Shown here: positions 32,631 through 40,844 of the stretch, piece after piece
Position numbering within the stretch: the stretch's first letter is position 1
Layout: the number at the start of each line of letters is the position of its first letter
DNA from: JBGPGW01 sp046349515
GTDB taxonomy: Bacteria; Pseudomonadota; Alphaproteobacteria; CADEGL01
Assembly: GCA_046349515.1 (NCBI GenBank)
Contig: JAXMCE010000013.1
Location: forward strand, 37,917-101,916
Length of the DNA stretch: 64,000 nt
Direction of reading: 5' to 3'
Made by a program: the position numbers and the translations under genes
The notes under the pieces: model-generated
What the model saw: only the letters and a program-made list of their open reading frames with translations
What the model was told of the DNA's origin: nothing
Database searches by the model: none

Positions 32631-34923
32631 GGCGCTCGGCCCCAACCTTCTCGTCGCCGGCGCGCTGATCCTCATCTGCGCGTTCCTGCCCGGGCGCTCC
32701 AACCGTGCCCGCGCGGCATTCTCCGCCGTCGCCGTCGTCGCGACGTTGCGCTACCTGTGGTGGCGCTGGACCGACACGATCGCCCCGCTCGAGGGGTCGA
32801 GTGCCGAAACTCTCTGGATGATCGGCTGTTTCGTCGTCGAGGCCGTCGTGATGCTCGAGAGCATCATCGGCATGGTGGTGCTCGCGCGCACCATCGACCG
32901 GACGAAAGAGGCCGACGGTCACGAGGCGTGGCTGCGCGCGCTGCCGCTCGACGAGGTGCCGACGATCGACGTCTTCATTCCGACCTACAACGAGGGGCGC
33001 GACGTCCTCGAACGGAGCATCGTGGGCGCGCTCGCCCTCGACTACCCCAAATTCGCGGTCCACGTTCTCGACGATGGCCGGCGGCCCTGGCTCGAGGCGC
33101 TCTGCAAGGAAAAGGGCGCGCGTTACCTCACGCGCGGCGACAACAAGCACGCCAAGTCCGGCAACATCAACGCCGCCATCCCCCGCACCTCGGGCGATCT
33201 CATCGCGGTGCTCGATGCCGACTTCGTGCCGCACCGCAACTTCCTCTGGCGCACGGCCGGATTCTTCCGCGATCCCGTGACCGCCTGCGTCCAGACGCCG
33301 CAATATTTCTTCAACAAGGATCCGGTGCAGACCAATCTCGGCATGTCGAACGCCTGGGGCGACGACCAGCGTCTCTTCTTCGACGTGATCCTGCCAAGCC
33401 GCGACGCGTGGGGGGCCGCCTTCTGCTGCGGGACGGGATTTCTCATGCGCCGAACCGCGATCGAGGCCATCGGCGGCATCCCGACGGGCTCCATCTGCGA
33501 GGACATGCTGACCTCCATGGAGTGGAAGCGCCGCGGCCTCGAGACGGTCTATCTCAACGAAGAGCTATGCATCGGCTTGGCGCCCGAATCGATCAACGCC
33601 TATTTCGTGCAGCGCCAGCGCTGGGCGCGCGGACAGATGCAGATCCTGTTCTTGAAGAACGGTGTTTTCAGCCGCGGCCTGCCGTTCTTCTATCGCCTCA
33701 TCTTCCTGCCGACCTACTGGTTCATCCAGCTGCCCTCGCGGATCGTCTACATCCTCCTGCCCATCATCTATCTCCTGACGGGCCTGCCGCCCGTCCTCCT
33801 GCCGAGCCAGGAGGCGCTCGTCGGCTATCTCGGGCCCGCGATGATCGGCGGCGTCGGCCTCATCTGGTGGGCGGGCCGCGGTGCCTTCCTGCCGATCCTG
33901 ACCGACGCCTCGAACCTGTTCATCGCGATCCGCGTGGCGCCGACCGCGCTCGCGAGCCTCATCAAGCCCTTCGGCGTGCCCTTCCGGGTGACGCCCAAGG
34001 GACGCGAGGCGAAGGCGAGCCGCCATGACGGCACCGTGTTCTGGTTCTCGATCATCCTTCTCGCGCTCAGCATCGGCGGTCTCGCCTGGAACGCCCTCGA
34101 CGATTGGCGGCCGATCGCGAACGAGTTGAGTCTCGCGCTCACCACCCTTTGGATTCTCATCAACAGCGCGATCCTCGGCTTGACCGCCCTCATCGCCTGC
34201 GAGGGCCCGCGCTTCCGCGCCGAAGAGCGCTTCGCGCTCGACATGCCGGCGCGCGCGACCGCGGACGCGTCCACCGCCCCCTGCATCGTCGGCAATCTTT
34301 CGCCCTCGGGCGCCTTCGTCCGCTTCGGCAATTACCCGACGCCCGAGACGGGCGAGACGATTGCGCTCTCCATCGCCTCGATCGGCCTCGTCGAAGGTCT
34401 CGTCGTCCGGCGCGCGCGGGACGGCGTGGGCGTGCGCTTCACGGGCGTGCCGGATGCGACGCGCGAAGCGATCACGCGCCTCGCGCGGACGGAATCGAAG
34501 CGCGAGAACGCGCGGAGGCGCCAGGCGATCCGCTTGAAGCTCGACCGGCCGGCGCGCTCGGCCGCCAACGGCCGGTGGACCACCTGCCTCGTCGCGGACG
34601 CGTCGCTCACGGGCGCGCTCGTCGACTTCGACGAGCCGCCCGCGGTCGCGACCGGCGATCTCCTGACTCTCGAAATTCCCGAGATCGGCATCGTCAGCGC
34701 GCGGGTGAAGCGTCTCGCGGGCTTGAGCGCGGGCCTCGAATTCGAGGACCTCTCGGACCACGCGAAGGACGCGCTCATTCGCGCTCTCTACACGATTCCG
34801 CGCGCCTCCGTGGTGCCGGCGACGCAGTCGACCCCGACGCTCTTCCTACTCATGCTGAAGCGCGCCTTCGGGCCCGGCCTCATCCGCCCGGCGCCGACGA
34901 AGCCAGCCGATAGCCCGCGCTAG
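32620..34923 (+). CDS. Family 2 glycosyltransferase (cellulose/beta-glucan synthase-like) with two PilZ domains
   Basis: 767 residues. N-terminal helices (10-25, 68-90), GT2 domain with IDVFIPTYNE, VLDDG (149-153), DxD (LDADFVPHR), GTGF (271-274), ED (SICEDML) and QRQRW (331-335), then a membrane block to ~525. Two PilZ units follow: RAEER 533-537 with NLSPSG 559-564, and RQAIR 634-638 with DASLTG 660-665, both with intact c-di-GMP motifs. Processive inner-membrane synthase of a beta-glucan, activated by c-di-GMP. Only one PilZ is usual in BcsA. Product (cellulose, mixed-linkage glucan, other) not determined. Confidence 0.92.
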   Translation: MSSEALGPNLLVAGALILICAFLPGRSNRARAAFSAVAVVATLRYLWWRWTDTIAPLEGSSAETLWMIGCFVVEAVVMLESIIGMVVLARTIDRTKEADGHEAWLRALPLDEVPTIDVFIPTYNEGRDVLERSIVGALALDYPKFAVHVLDDGRRPWLEALCKEKGARYLTRGDNKHAKSGNINAAIPRTSGDLIAVLDADFVPHRNFLWRTAGFFRDPVTACVQTPQYFFNKDPVQTNLGMSNAWGDDQRLFFDVILPSRDAWGAAFCCGTGFLMRRTAIEAIGGIPTGSICEDMLTSMEWKRRGLETVYLNEELCIGLAPESINAYFVQRQRWARGQMQILFLKNGVFSRGLPFFYRLIFLPTYWFIQLPSRIVYILLPIIYLLTGLPPVLLPSQEALVGYLGPAMIGGVGLIWWAGRGAFLPILTDASNLFIAIRVAPTALASLIKPFGVPFRVTPKGREAKASRHDGTVFWFSIILLALSIGGLAWNALDDWRPIANELSLALTTLWILINSAILGLTALIACEGPRFRAEERFALDMPARATADASTAPCIVGNLSPSGAFVRFGNYPTPETGETIALSIASIGLVEGLVVRRARDGVGVRFTGVPDATREAITRLARTESKRENARRRQAIRLKLDRPARSAANGRWTTCLVADASLTGALVDFDEPPAVATGDLLTLEIPEIGIVSARVKRLAGLSAGLEFEDLSDHAKDALIRALYTIPRASVVPATQSTPTLFLLMLKRAFGPGLIRPAPTKPADSPR

Positions 34924-34932
34924 GAACGCCCT

Positions 34933-36132
34933 TCACCCCCAGGACCAGAAGTCCATGCCCTCGGCCATGAGGTTGCGCGCGAGCACCATCTTGTGCACCT
35001 CGGAGGCGCCGTCGACGAGGCGCGCGCAACGCGCGTAGCGGTACATCCATTCGAGCGGCGTGTCGCCCGAATAGCCCTTGGCTCCCATGAGCTGGATCGC
35101 CGTGTCGATCGCCTTGTGGAGCACGTCGGCGACCGCGACCTTGGCCATCGAAACTTCCTTCCGCGCGAAGTCGCCCTGGTCGAGCTTCCAGGCCGCGTGC
35201 ATGGTGAGAAGCCGGCCGATCTCGATCTCCATGGCGGCTTCGCCGAGCATCCACTGCACGCCCTCGTGGTCCGAGAGCTTGAGCCCGAAGGATTCGCGCT
35301 CCTTGATGTAGGGCGTGCAGATCTCGAGCGCGCGCTTGGCCATGCCGAGCCAGCGCATGCAGTGCGTGAGGCGCGCGGTGCCCAAGCGAATCTGCGTGAC
35401 CTTGAGCCCGTCGCCCACCTCCATCAGGCGGTTCTCGTCCGGCACTTCGAGCCCGTCGAAGCTGAGCTCGCAATGCCCGCCATGCTCTTCCGGACCCATG
35501 ATCGGAATCTTGCGCAGAATCCGCCAGCCTGGCTGGTCGCGGTGGAACATGAAGGCCGAGAGGCCCTTGCGCTTGTCGGTCGAGGTGCGCGCGACGACGA
35601 TGAAGTGCTCGGCGACGCCGGCGCCCGTCGAGAACCATTTGTGGCCCCGGATGATCCAGCGGTCGTTGCCTTTCCTCTCCGCCGTCGTGCGCATCACCGT
35701 CGGGTCCGAGCCACCGCCCGGCATGGGCTCGGTCATGACGAAGGCCGAGCGCGCCGTGCCGTCGATGATGGGCTGCAGCCAGCGGCGCTTCTGGTCTTCG
35801 GTCCCGACCTTGTTCAGGAGGATCATGTTGCCGTCGTCGGGCGCCTGGCAGTTGAAGCAGACAGGGCCGAAGATCGAGCGGCCCATCTCCTCGTAGCAGG
35901 CAGCCATGCCGATGATCGGCAGGCCCTGGCCGCCCCGCGCCTTCGGCATCTGGAGCGCCCACAGACCCTCCGCCTTGGCCTTGGCGCGAATGGGCTCAAG
36001 GGCCTCGTCCGTGATGTTCTCACCCTCGTCATAGGCCTTGGGGTCGCGTTCGACCGGCATGATGTGCGTCTCGACGAAGGCGCGGATGCGCGTCCGATAG
36101 GTCTCGATCTCGGGCGAGAGGCGGAAGTCCAT
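34933..36132 (-). CDS. Acyl-CoA dehydrogenase, ACAD10/11-like group
   Basis: 399 residues. N-terminal helical domain (FVETHIMPVERDPKAY), FAD/substrate motif AFVMTEPMPGGGSDPT, FSTGAG, and the C-terminal bundle (YIKERESFGLKLSDHEGVQWMLGEAAMEIEIGRLL; MGAKGYSGDTPLEWMYRYARCARLVDGASEVHKMVLARNL). In place of the MCAD-type YEGTxxI there is VDGASEVH, as in the ACAD10/11 branch, which favours longer or branched/hydroxylated acyl-CoAs (family knowledge). Converges on the glycosyltransferase with only 9 bases between. Downstream of the SDR gene on the same strand. Confidence 0.93.
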   Translation of the reverse strand: MDFRLSPEIETYRTRIRAFVETHIMPVERDPKAYDEGENITDEALEPIRAKAKAEGLWALQMPKARGGQGLPIIGMAACYEEMGRSIFGPVCFNCQAPDDGNMILLNKVGTEDQKRRWLQPIIDGTARSAFVMTEPMPGGGSDPTVMRTTAERKGNDRWIIRGHKWFSTGAGVAEHFIVVARTSTDKRKGLSAFMFHRDQPGWRILRKIPIMGPEEHGGHCELSFDGLEVPDENRLMEVGDGLKVTQIRLGTARLTHCMRWLGMAKRALEICTPYIKERESFGLKLSDHEGVQWMLGEAAMEIEIGRLLTMHAAWKLDQGDFARKEVSMAKVAVADVLHKAIDTAIQLMGAKGYSGDTPLEWMYRYARCARLVDGASEVHKMVLARNLMAEGMDFWSWG

Positions 36133-36277
36133 GGTTCAGATCCCCTTGGATTGGAATTGCGCGCGATCGGCGCGGCACACCAGGCCCTCGTGGTTCGACA
36201 GGCTCACCGCGAGGACCTCAGATTGCGCTCGTCGAAGTATGAGCCCCGAATGGCGGAATCGGAAGGCGGACTCGACA

Positions 36278-37045
36278 CTACATCGTGCTGCAGAGGTGGC
36301 CGCCGTCGACCACGATGTTGCTGCCCGTCATGTAGCGCGAGGCGTCCGATGCGAGAAGCAGGAGCGCGCCGTCGAGATCCTCGGGCTGGCCGATGCGCTT
36401 CTGCGGGATGCGCGCGATGAGGGCCAAGCCCGGCTTCGTCGTCCAGAACGGCCGGTTCATCTCGGTCTCGACATAGCCCGGCGTGAGCGCGTTGACCCGG
36501 ATCGAGTGCTTCGCGAGTTCCATGGCCATGGTGCGCGTGAGGTGGAGAAGGCCCGCCTTGGCGGCGGTGTAGGCCGGCACCTGCCCGATGGGGCGCATGC
36601 CGAGAACGGAGGCGATGTTGATGATCGAGCCGCCCTGCCCCCGCGCGACCATGGCTTTCGCGGCCGCCTGTGCCACCAGCCACGCCCCCCGGAGGTTGGT
36701 ATCGACGACCTGGTCCCAATCCTCCTCCGTGTAGTCGAGGAGCGGCTTCACGATGGCGATGCCGGCGTTGTTCACGAGCACCGTGATGCCGCCGGTCGCC
36801 GCCTCGGCCTGGGCCACGCCCGCGCGGATGCTGTCGCCCGAGGTCACGTCCATCGTGACCGGATGGGCGCGCCCGCCGATGCCCTCGATCTCGCGGCGAA
36901 GGTCGTCGAGCTTCTCCGCACGCCGCGCGGAGATGGCGAGGGTCGCGCCGGCGCGCGCGAGGGTACGGGCAAAATGGAGGCCGAGGCCGCTCGAGGCGCC
37001 CGTCACCAGGATGCGTTCGCGCGTCAGGTCGAAGGGATGGGTCAT
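36278..37045 (-). CDS. Short-chain dehydrogenase/reductase
   Basis: 255 residues. Cofactor motif TGASSGLG (14-21), NNAG, catalytic Ser in IINIASVLG and YTAAK. Classical SDR; ARRAEKL after strand 2 suggests NADP(H). The substrate is probably a beta-hydroxyacyl or related alcohol given the acyl-CoA dehydrogenase 145 bases downstream (inference). ATG 37045 begins MTHPFDLTRERILVTG; upstream in-frame codons are not SDR-like. Divergent from the PleD-like gene across a region with a CtrA-like box. Confidence 0.92.
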   Translation of the reverse strand: MTHPFDLTRERILVTGASSGLGLHFARTLARAGATLAISARRAEKLDDLRREIEGIGGRAHPVTMDVTSGDSIRAGVAQAEAATGGITVLVNNAGIAIVKPLLDYTEEDWDQVVDTNLRGAWLVAQAAAKAMVARGQGGSIINIASVLGMRPIGQVPAYTAAKAGLLHLTRTMAMELAKHSIRVNALTPGYVETEMNRPFWTTKPGLALIARIPQKRIGQPEDLDGALLLLASDASRYMTGSNIVVDGGHLCSTM

Positions 37046-37102
37046 GAAGGGGTCCGGATCGCGTCGATTCGAGCGATAAGCAAACACAGATTGGCGTGGG
37101 CC

Positions 37103-37118
37103 TTAACCGTTTCCTAAC
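37103..37118. promoter_or_regulatory. CtrA-binding-site candidate (TTAA-N7-CTAAC)
   Basis: TTAACCGTTTCCTAAC differs from the CtrA consensus TTAA-N7-TTAAC by one base and has the exact 7-base spacer. It lies in the 157-base divergent region, 85 bases before the PleD-like start and 58 bases upstream of the SDR start. Confidence 0.45.
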
Positions 37119-37202
37119 TCTGCAGCGCGAGGATCGGCAAGCCGAAAGTACCCGCACCGCGCCCAGCCTCGGCTCCGCTGGGCCCAACAAGGGGACATCA
37201 CA

Positions 37203-38597
37203 GTGTCCTTAGATGCCGATTCGAACAAGACCCGCGGCGCCCAGCCCACCGCGAATGCAGCCGCCGAACGCGCCGCCGCCCACGTCCTTCTCATCGTCGA
37301 TGATCCCGTGCGCCTGCGCGAGCGCTCGCGCCAATTCAGCGATCTCGGCGTGCGCGTGACCGAGGCCCTCGGCGTCGGCGGCGTCGTCGCACTCGCGCAG
37401 AGCGAGCGGCCGGACCTCGTCCTCGTCGAGAAGACGTCGGAAGCACCGAGCTTCAAGGAGTCGCTGCGCGCGCTCAAGAGCGAGCCGGCGATCAGCGACG
37501 TGCCTCTCGTGGTCGTCGCCGACATCCCCAGCGACTCGCTGTTCGTCGAATGCCTCGCCGAAGGCGTGGACGACCTCATCGTGCGCCCGCTGTCCATGCC
37601 CGCCATGATCGCGCGCCTCGCCCCGCTCTTCCGCCTCTCGGCGATCCGCGCCGAGTGGCGCCGCCGCATCGCGACCGTCTGGACCTTGGGCGCCGTGCCT
37701 TCGGTCAAGCTTCCGAGCCGCGACCCATCGAGTCATGTGGGCACGATCGTGACCGTCGCTGGCGAGTCCGATCTCAACGACAGCCTGGCGCCCTTGGCGG
37801 CGGCCGGCTTCACGATCGAACGCGCGCCCAACTTGTTCTCCGCCCAGGACCTGGTGTCGACCGGCAACGCCGACGTGCTGGTGCTCCACGGCAAGGGCGA
37901 CGCGGAGCAGGAAATCGAGCTGGCCGAGCAGACCCGGCGCAACCCGCGCCTCTTCGACCTGCCGGTGGTGCTCATCGCGGAGCTCGACGACTTCCACGAG
38001 ACGGCCGCCCATCGCCGCGGCGTCACGGTGCGCCTCACCGACTACTCCGATCCCCTCGAGCTGCGCTTCACGATCGAGACGCTCGTCCGCCGCGAACGCC
38101 TGCGGAAGCAGATGAAGTCCGCGCTCAGGACCGCGCTCAAGGACGTCGGCAGCGACAAGCTGACCGGCCTTCCCAACACGGACTACCTCGACGCCTACAT
38201 CCGCGCGGTCACGCAGGAGGCCAGCCAGAACGGCAAGCCCGTCACGATCGCGGCCTTCGATGTCGCGAACCTGAAGACGGTCGCCGAGGAGCATGGTCCC
38301 GAGGCCGGCGCGGCGCTGTTCCGGCAGCTCGGCCACTGGATGGATTCGCTGGTGCGCGCCGAGGACCTCCTCGGGCGCGTGGGCGAGCACGAGTTCGTCG
38401 TCGTCCTGCCGCAGACCGGCATCGGCGACGCCCGGTTCGCGGTCGACCGCATTGCCGGCGTCATCATGAACACGGACTATGTGGTGCCGGGCGTCGACCA
38501 CGAAGTGCGAGTCTGGCTCGAATACGGCGTCGCCGCGGCGAAACCGGGCGACAGCCTCGCCACCGCCCTCGTCCGCACGCGCGCGACCCGGCACTAG
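37203..38597 (+). CDS. PleD-like protein: two degenerate receiver domains and an inactive GGDEF domain
   Basis: 464 residues. REC1 (~27-145) keeps the acidic pair VDD (32-34) but has Glu76 where the phosphoacceptor Asp should be. REC2 (~180-300) has His229 there. The GGDEF domain (~315-460) keeps KLTGLPN and FDVANLK, but the active-site loop is GEHEF (394-398) instead of GG(D/E)EF, so cyclase activity is unlikely. The domain order is that of Caulobacter PleD. It may bind rather than make c-di-GMP or GTP. GTG start with AAGGGG upstream; downstream of a CtrA-like box. Confidence 0.85.
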   Translation: MSLDADSNKTRGAQPTANAAAERAAAHVLLIVDDPVRLRERSRQFSDLGVRVTEALGVGGVVALAQSERPDLVLVEKTSEAPSFKESLRALKSEPAISDVPLVVVADIPSDSLFVECLAEGVDDLIVRPLSMPAMIARLAPLFRLSAIRAEWRRRIATVWTLGAVPSVKLPSRDPSSHVGTIVTVAGESDLNDSLAPLAAAGFTIERAPNLFSAQDLVSTGNADVLVLHGKGDAEQEIELAEQTRRNPRLFDLPVVLIAELDDFHETAAHRRGVTVRLTDYSDPLELRFTIETLVRRERLRKQMKSALRTALKDVGSDKLTGLPNTDYLDAYIRAVTQEASQNGKPVTIAAFDVANLKTVAEEHGPEAGAALFRQLGHWMDSLVRAEDLLGRVGEHEFVVVLPQTGIGDARFAVDRIAGVIMNTDYVVPGVDHEVRVWLEYGVAAAKPGDSLATALVRTRATRH

Positions 38598-38646
38598 GCC
38601 GTCCTTTCGGTCGCCTTCCGCTGGCCGCCGGGCTATGCTCGGGGCC

Positions 38647-39285
38647 ATGCGGATCGACATCGTCTCCGACACGATCTGTCCCTGGTGCTACATCGGCAAG
38701 CGCCGCTTCGAGCGCGCGCTTCGCCAGTCGGGCGTCGAGGCCGAGATCGCCTGGCGGCCCTTCCAGCTCAACCCCGACATGCCGAAAGACGGCATGGAAC
38801 GGAGCGCCTACCTCGCGGAGAAGTTCGGCGGGAGCGGACGCGCCGACGAGATCTACGCGCCGATCCGCGAGGCCGGAGACGCGGAAGGCATCGCCTTCGC
38901 CTTCGAGCGCATCCGGCGTACGCCCAATACCATGCTCTCGCATCGCCTCATCCACCATGCCGGAACGCTCGGACGGCAGGACGCGGTCGTCGAGGGACTC
39001 TTCGTCGCCTATTTCGTCGAAGGCCGCAATGTGGGCGCCATCGAGGAGCTCGCGGCGATCGGCGAGGCGGCGGGGCTCGACCGCGCGACAACCGCCGCCT
39101 ATCTCTCTGGCGACACCGATCTCGAACGGGTCGCGGCGGAGGACGAGATGGCGCGCCGCATGGGGATCCACGGCGTCCCCTGCTTCATCATCGAGCGGCG
39201 GCTCATGGTCTCGGGCGCCCAGTCGCCCGAAATTTTCGAGCGCGCCTTCACCATGGCGAGAGAAACACCGCGCGCGACAGCCTAG
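38647..39285 (+). CDS. DsbA-family oxidoreductase, FrnE-like
   Basis: 212 residues. MRIDIVSDTICPWCYIGKRRFERAL holds the CPWC redox motif at the end of the first strand; FQLNPDMPKDGMERSAYLAEKFG and GIHGVPCFII (cis-Pro loop, with an extra Cys) complete the FrnE/2-hydroxychromene-isomerase-like DsbA fold. No signal peptide, so it is cytosolic. Likely a thiol-disulfide oxidoreductase or glutathione-dependent isomerase. Weak ribosome-binding site; 49 bases after the PleD-like gene and perhaps co-transcribed. Confidence 0.92.
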   Translation: MRIDIVSDTICPWCYIGKRRFERALRQSGVEAEIAWRPFQLNPDMPKDGMERSAYLAEKFGGSGRADEIYAPIREAGDAEGIAFAFERIRRTPNTMLSHRLIHHAGTLGRQDAVVEGLFVAYFVEGRNVGAIEELAAIGEAAGLDRATTAAYLSGDTDLERVAAEDEMARRMGIHGVPCFIIERRLMVSGAQSPEIFERAFTMARETPRATA

Positions 39286-39292
39286 TCGGGGG

Positions 39293-39311
39293 CCCCTCGC
39301 CGCGTGAGGGG
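39293..39311 (+). terminator. Hairpin after the DsbA-family gene
   Basis: CCCCTC / GAGGGG, 6-bp arms and 7-base loop, 8 bases after the stop codon. No T-run. Confidence 0.4.
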
Positions 39312-39380
39312 AACCTCTGTCATGGTGTTGTCACAGCGAGCGTGGACGATACCCCGCGCCCCCTTGGGCCGGAACCTTGC

Positions 39381-39394
39381 TGACCGAGCGGTCA
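39381..39394. promoter_or_regulatory. TetR-type operator candidate of the efflux operon
   Basis: TGACCGAGCGGTCA is a perfect 6-bp-arm palindrome with a 2-base centre, the form bound by many TetR/AcrR repressors of RND pumps. It lies 248 bases upstream of the adaptor start codon. No tetR gene is nearby. Confidence 0.5.
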
Positions 39395-39641
39395 TTCAAC
39401 TGCGGTTGCACCGACACAACAGTGTTGTCCGGTTGCGCTAACCCTCGTCATGCAATTCCGCGCCAATCCTCCGGCATATTGTTTTCCATCGCGGCCGTAT
39501 CAAATTATGCCTATTGTTCAGCATCGGGGCGCATGTACGAGACCTCACCGCCTGCGGCCTACCGCCGCGGGGGACAGGATTTGGATGCGCCGCCGCCCTG
39601 TGAGATTCCAACCCGTGGCGGGGGAGACGAGGACCCGACCC

Positions 39642-40829
39642 ATGCCGTCATCGATGATCCGCGACCGGTCCGCGTGGCTCCAGGCCGTGATGGCGGTCTC
39701 GCTTGCCTGCGCGCTTGCGTCCTGCGAGCCGAGCTCGCAGGCGAGCGCCCCGCCCGCGCTCCCCTCCGTGACCGTGGCCAATCCCATCAGCCGCGAGGTC
39801 ACCGAGTGGGACGAGTTCTCGGGGCAGTTCGCCGCCATGGAATATGTCGAGGTCCGCGCGCGCGTGAGCGGCCATCTCCAGTCCATCCACTTCCAGGACG
39901 GCCAGATGGTCAAGAAAGGCGACCTGCTGTTCGTCGTCGACCCGCGCCCCTTCGAGATCACGCTCGCGTCGGCAAAGGCCCAGCTCGCCCAGGCGACGGC
40001 GCGCCTCGATCTCGCGAAGATCCAGCTCGAGCGCGCGGCCAAGCTCCGCGAGAAGGACTTCGTCGCCGCGAGCGTCTACGACCAGCGCCTGGAGGAGATG
40101 CGCGGCGCCGCGGCCGCCGTCGATTCGGCCCGCGCGACCGTGCACGCGGCCGAGCTCGACGTCAGCTTCACCCGCGTGACGGCGCCGCTCAGCGGCCGCG
40201 TCAGCCGACACGAGGTGAGCATCGGCAACATGGTGATCGGCAGCACGGTCATGGCCAGCGGCACGACGCGGCTGACCACCATCGTCTCGCTCGACCCGAT
40301 CCGCTTCACCTTCGACATGAGCGAGGGCGACTTTCTCTCCTACCAGCGCGCGGCGGCGGACGGCCGCCTCAAATCGGCGCGCGACAACACGGTGCCGGTC
40401 TACGCGCGCCTCTCGGACGAGGACGGCTGGCCGCACGAAGGTCGCATCGACTTCGTCGACAACCAGGTCGACCGCAGCGCGGGCACGATCCGCGCCCGCG
40501 CGGTCTTTCCCAACGAAAAGCTGCTCATCACGCCCGGCCAGTTCGGGCAGATCCGCCTGCCGAGCTCGGCACCGCACCTCGCGATCATGATCCCCGACAA
40601 CGTGATCGTGACCGATCAGTCGCGGAAAATCGTCATGGCGGTCAAGGAGGACGGCACGGTCGAGCCGAGACTCGTGCAGCTCGGCCCCAAGATCGACGGG
40701 CTCCGGGTCATCCGTTCCGGCCTCTCGGAGACGGACACCATCGTCATCAACGGCCTGATGCAGGCGAGACCGGGCGCCAAGGTGTCACCCCAGAAGGGGA
40801 CGATCGAGCCGCATCCGCAGGCGAGCTGA
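39642..40829 (+). CDS. RND efflux periplasmic adaptor (AcrA/MexA family lipoprotein)
   Basis: 395 residues. Lipoprotein signal with lipobox LASC (CALASCEPSS), barrel-lipoyl-coiled-coil order: VRARVSGHLQSIHFQDGQMVKKGDLLFVVDPRPFE, hairpin ~100-165, VTAPLSGRVSRHEVSIGNMV, then beta-barrel and membrane-proximal domains. Links the inner-membrane pump to an outer-membrane channel; no TolC-type gene is adjacent. ATG 39642 follows GAGGAC. The pump gene starts 15 bases downstream. Confidence 0.94.
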   Translation: MPSSMIRDRSAWLQAVMAVSLACALASCEPSSQASAPPALPSVTVANPISREVTEWDEFSGQFAAMEYVEVRARVSGHLQSIHFQDGQMVKKGDLLFVVDPRPFEITLASAKAQLAQATARLDLAKIQLERAAKLREKDFVAASVYDQRLEEMRGAAAAVDSARATVHAAELDVSFTRVTAPLSGRVSRHEVSIGNMVIGSTVMASGTTRLTTIVSLDPIRFTFDMSEGDFLSYQRAAADGRLKSARDNTVPVYARLSDEDGWPHEGRIDFVDNQVDRSAGTIRARAVFPNEKLLITPGQFGQIRLPSSAPHLAIMIPDNVIVTDQSRKIVMAVKEDGTVEPRLVQLGPKIDGLRVIRSGLSETDTIVINGLMQARPGAKVSPQKGTIEPHPQAS

Positions 40830-40844
40830 GCGGAGCCGAGCGCG

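Larger units (their letters stand above)
39286..39641. other. 356-base control region upstream of the RND pump
   Basis: No gene. It holds a terminator-like hairpin (39293-39311), a TetR-type palindrome (39381-39394), and a second symmetric element ACAACA-G-TGTTGT (39416-39428) flanked by two copies of CGGTTGC. It then becomes less GC-rich (39440-39540), suggesting the promoter and leader of the pump operon. Confidence 0.6.
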
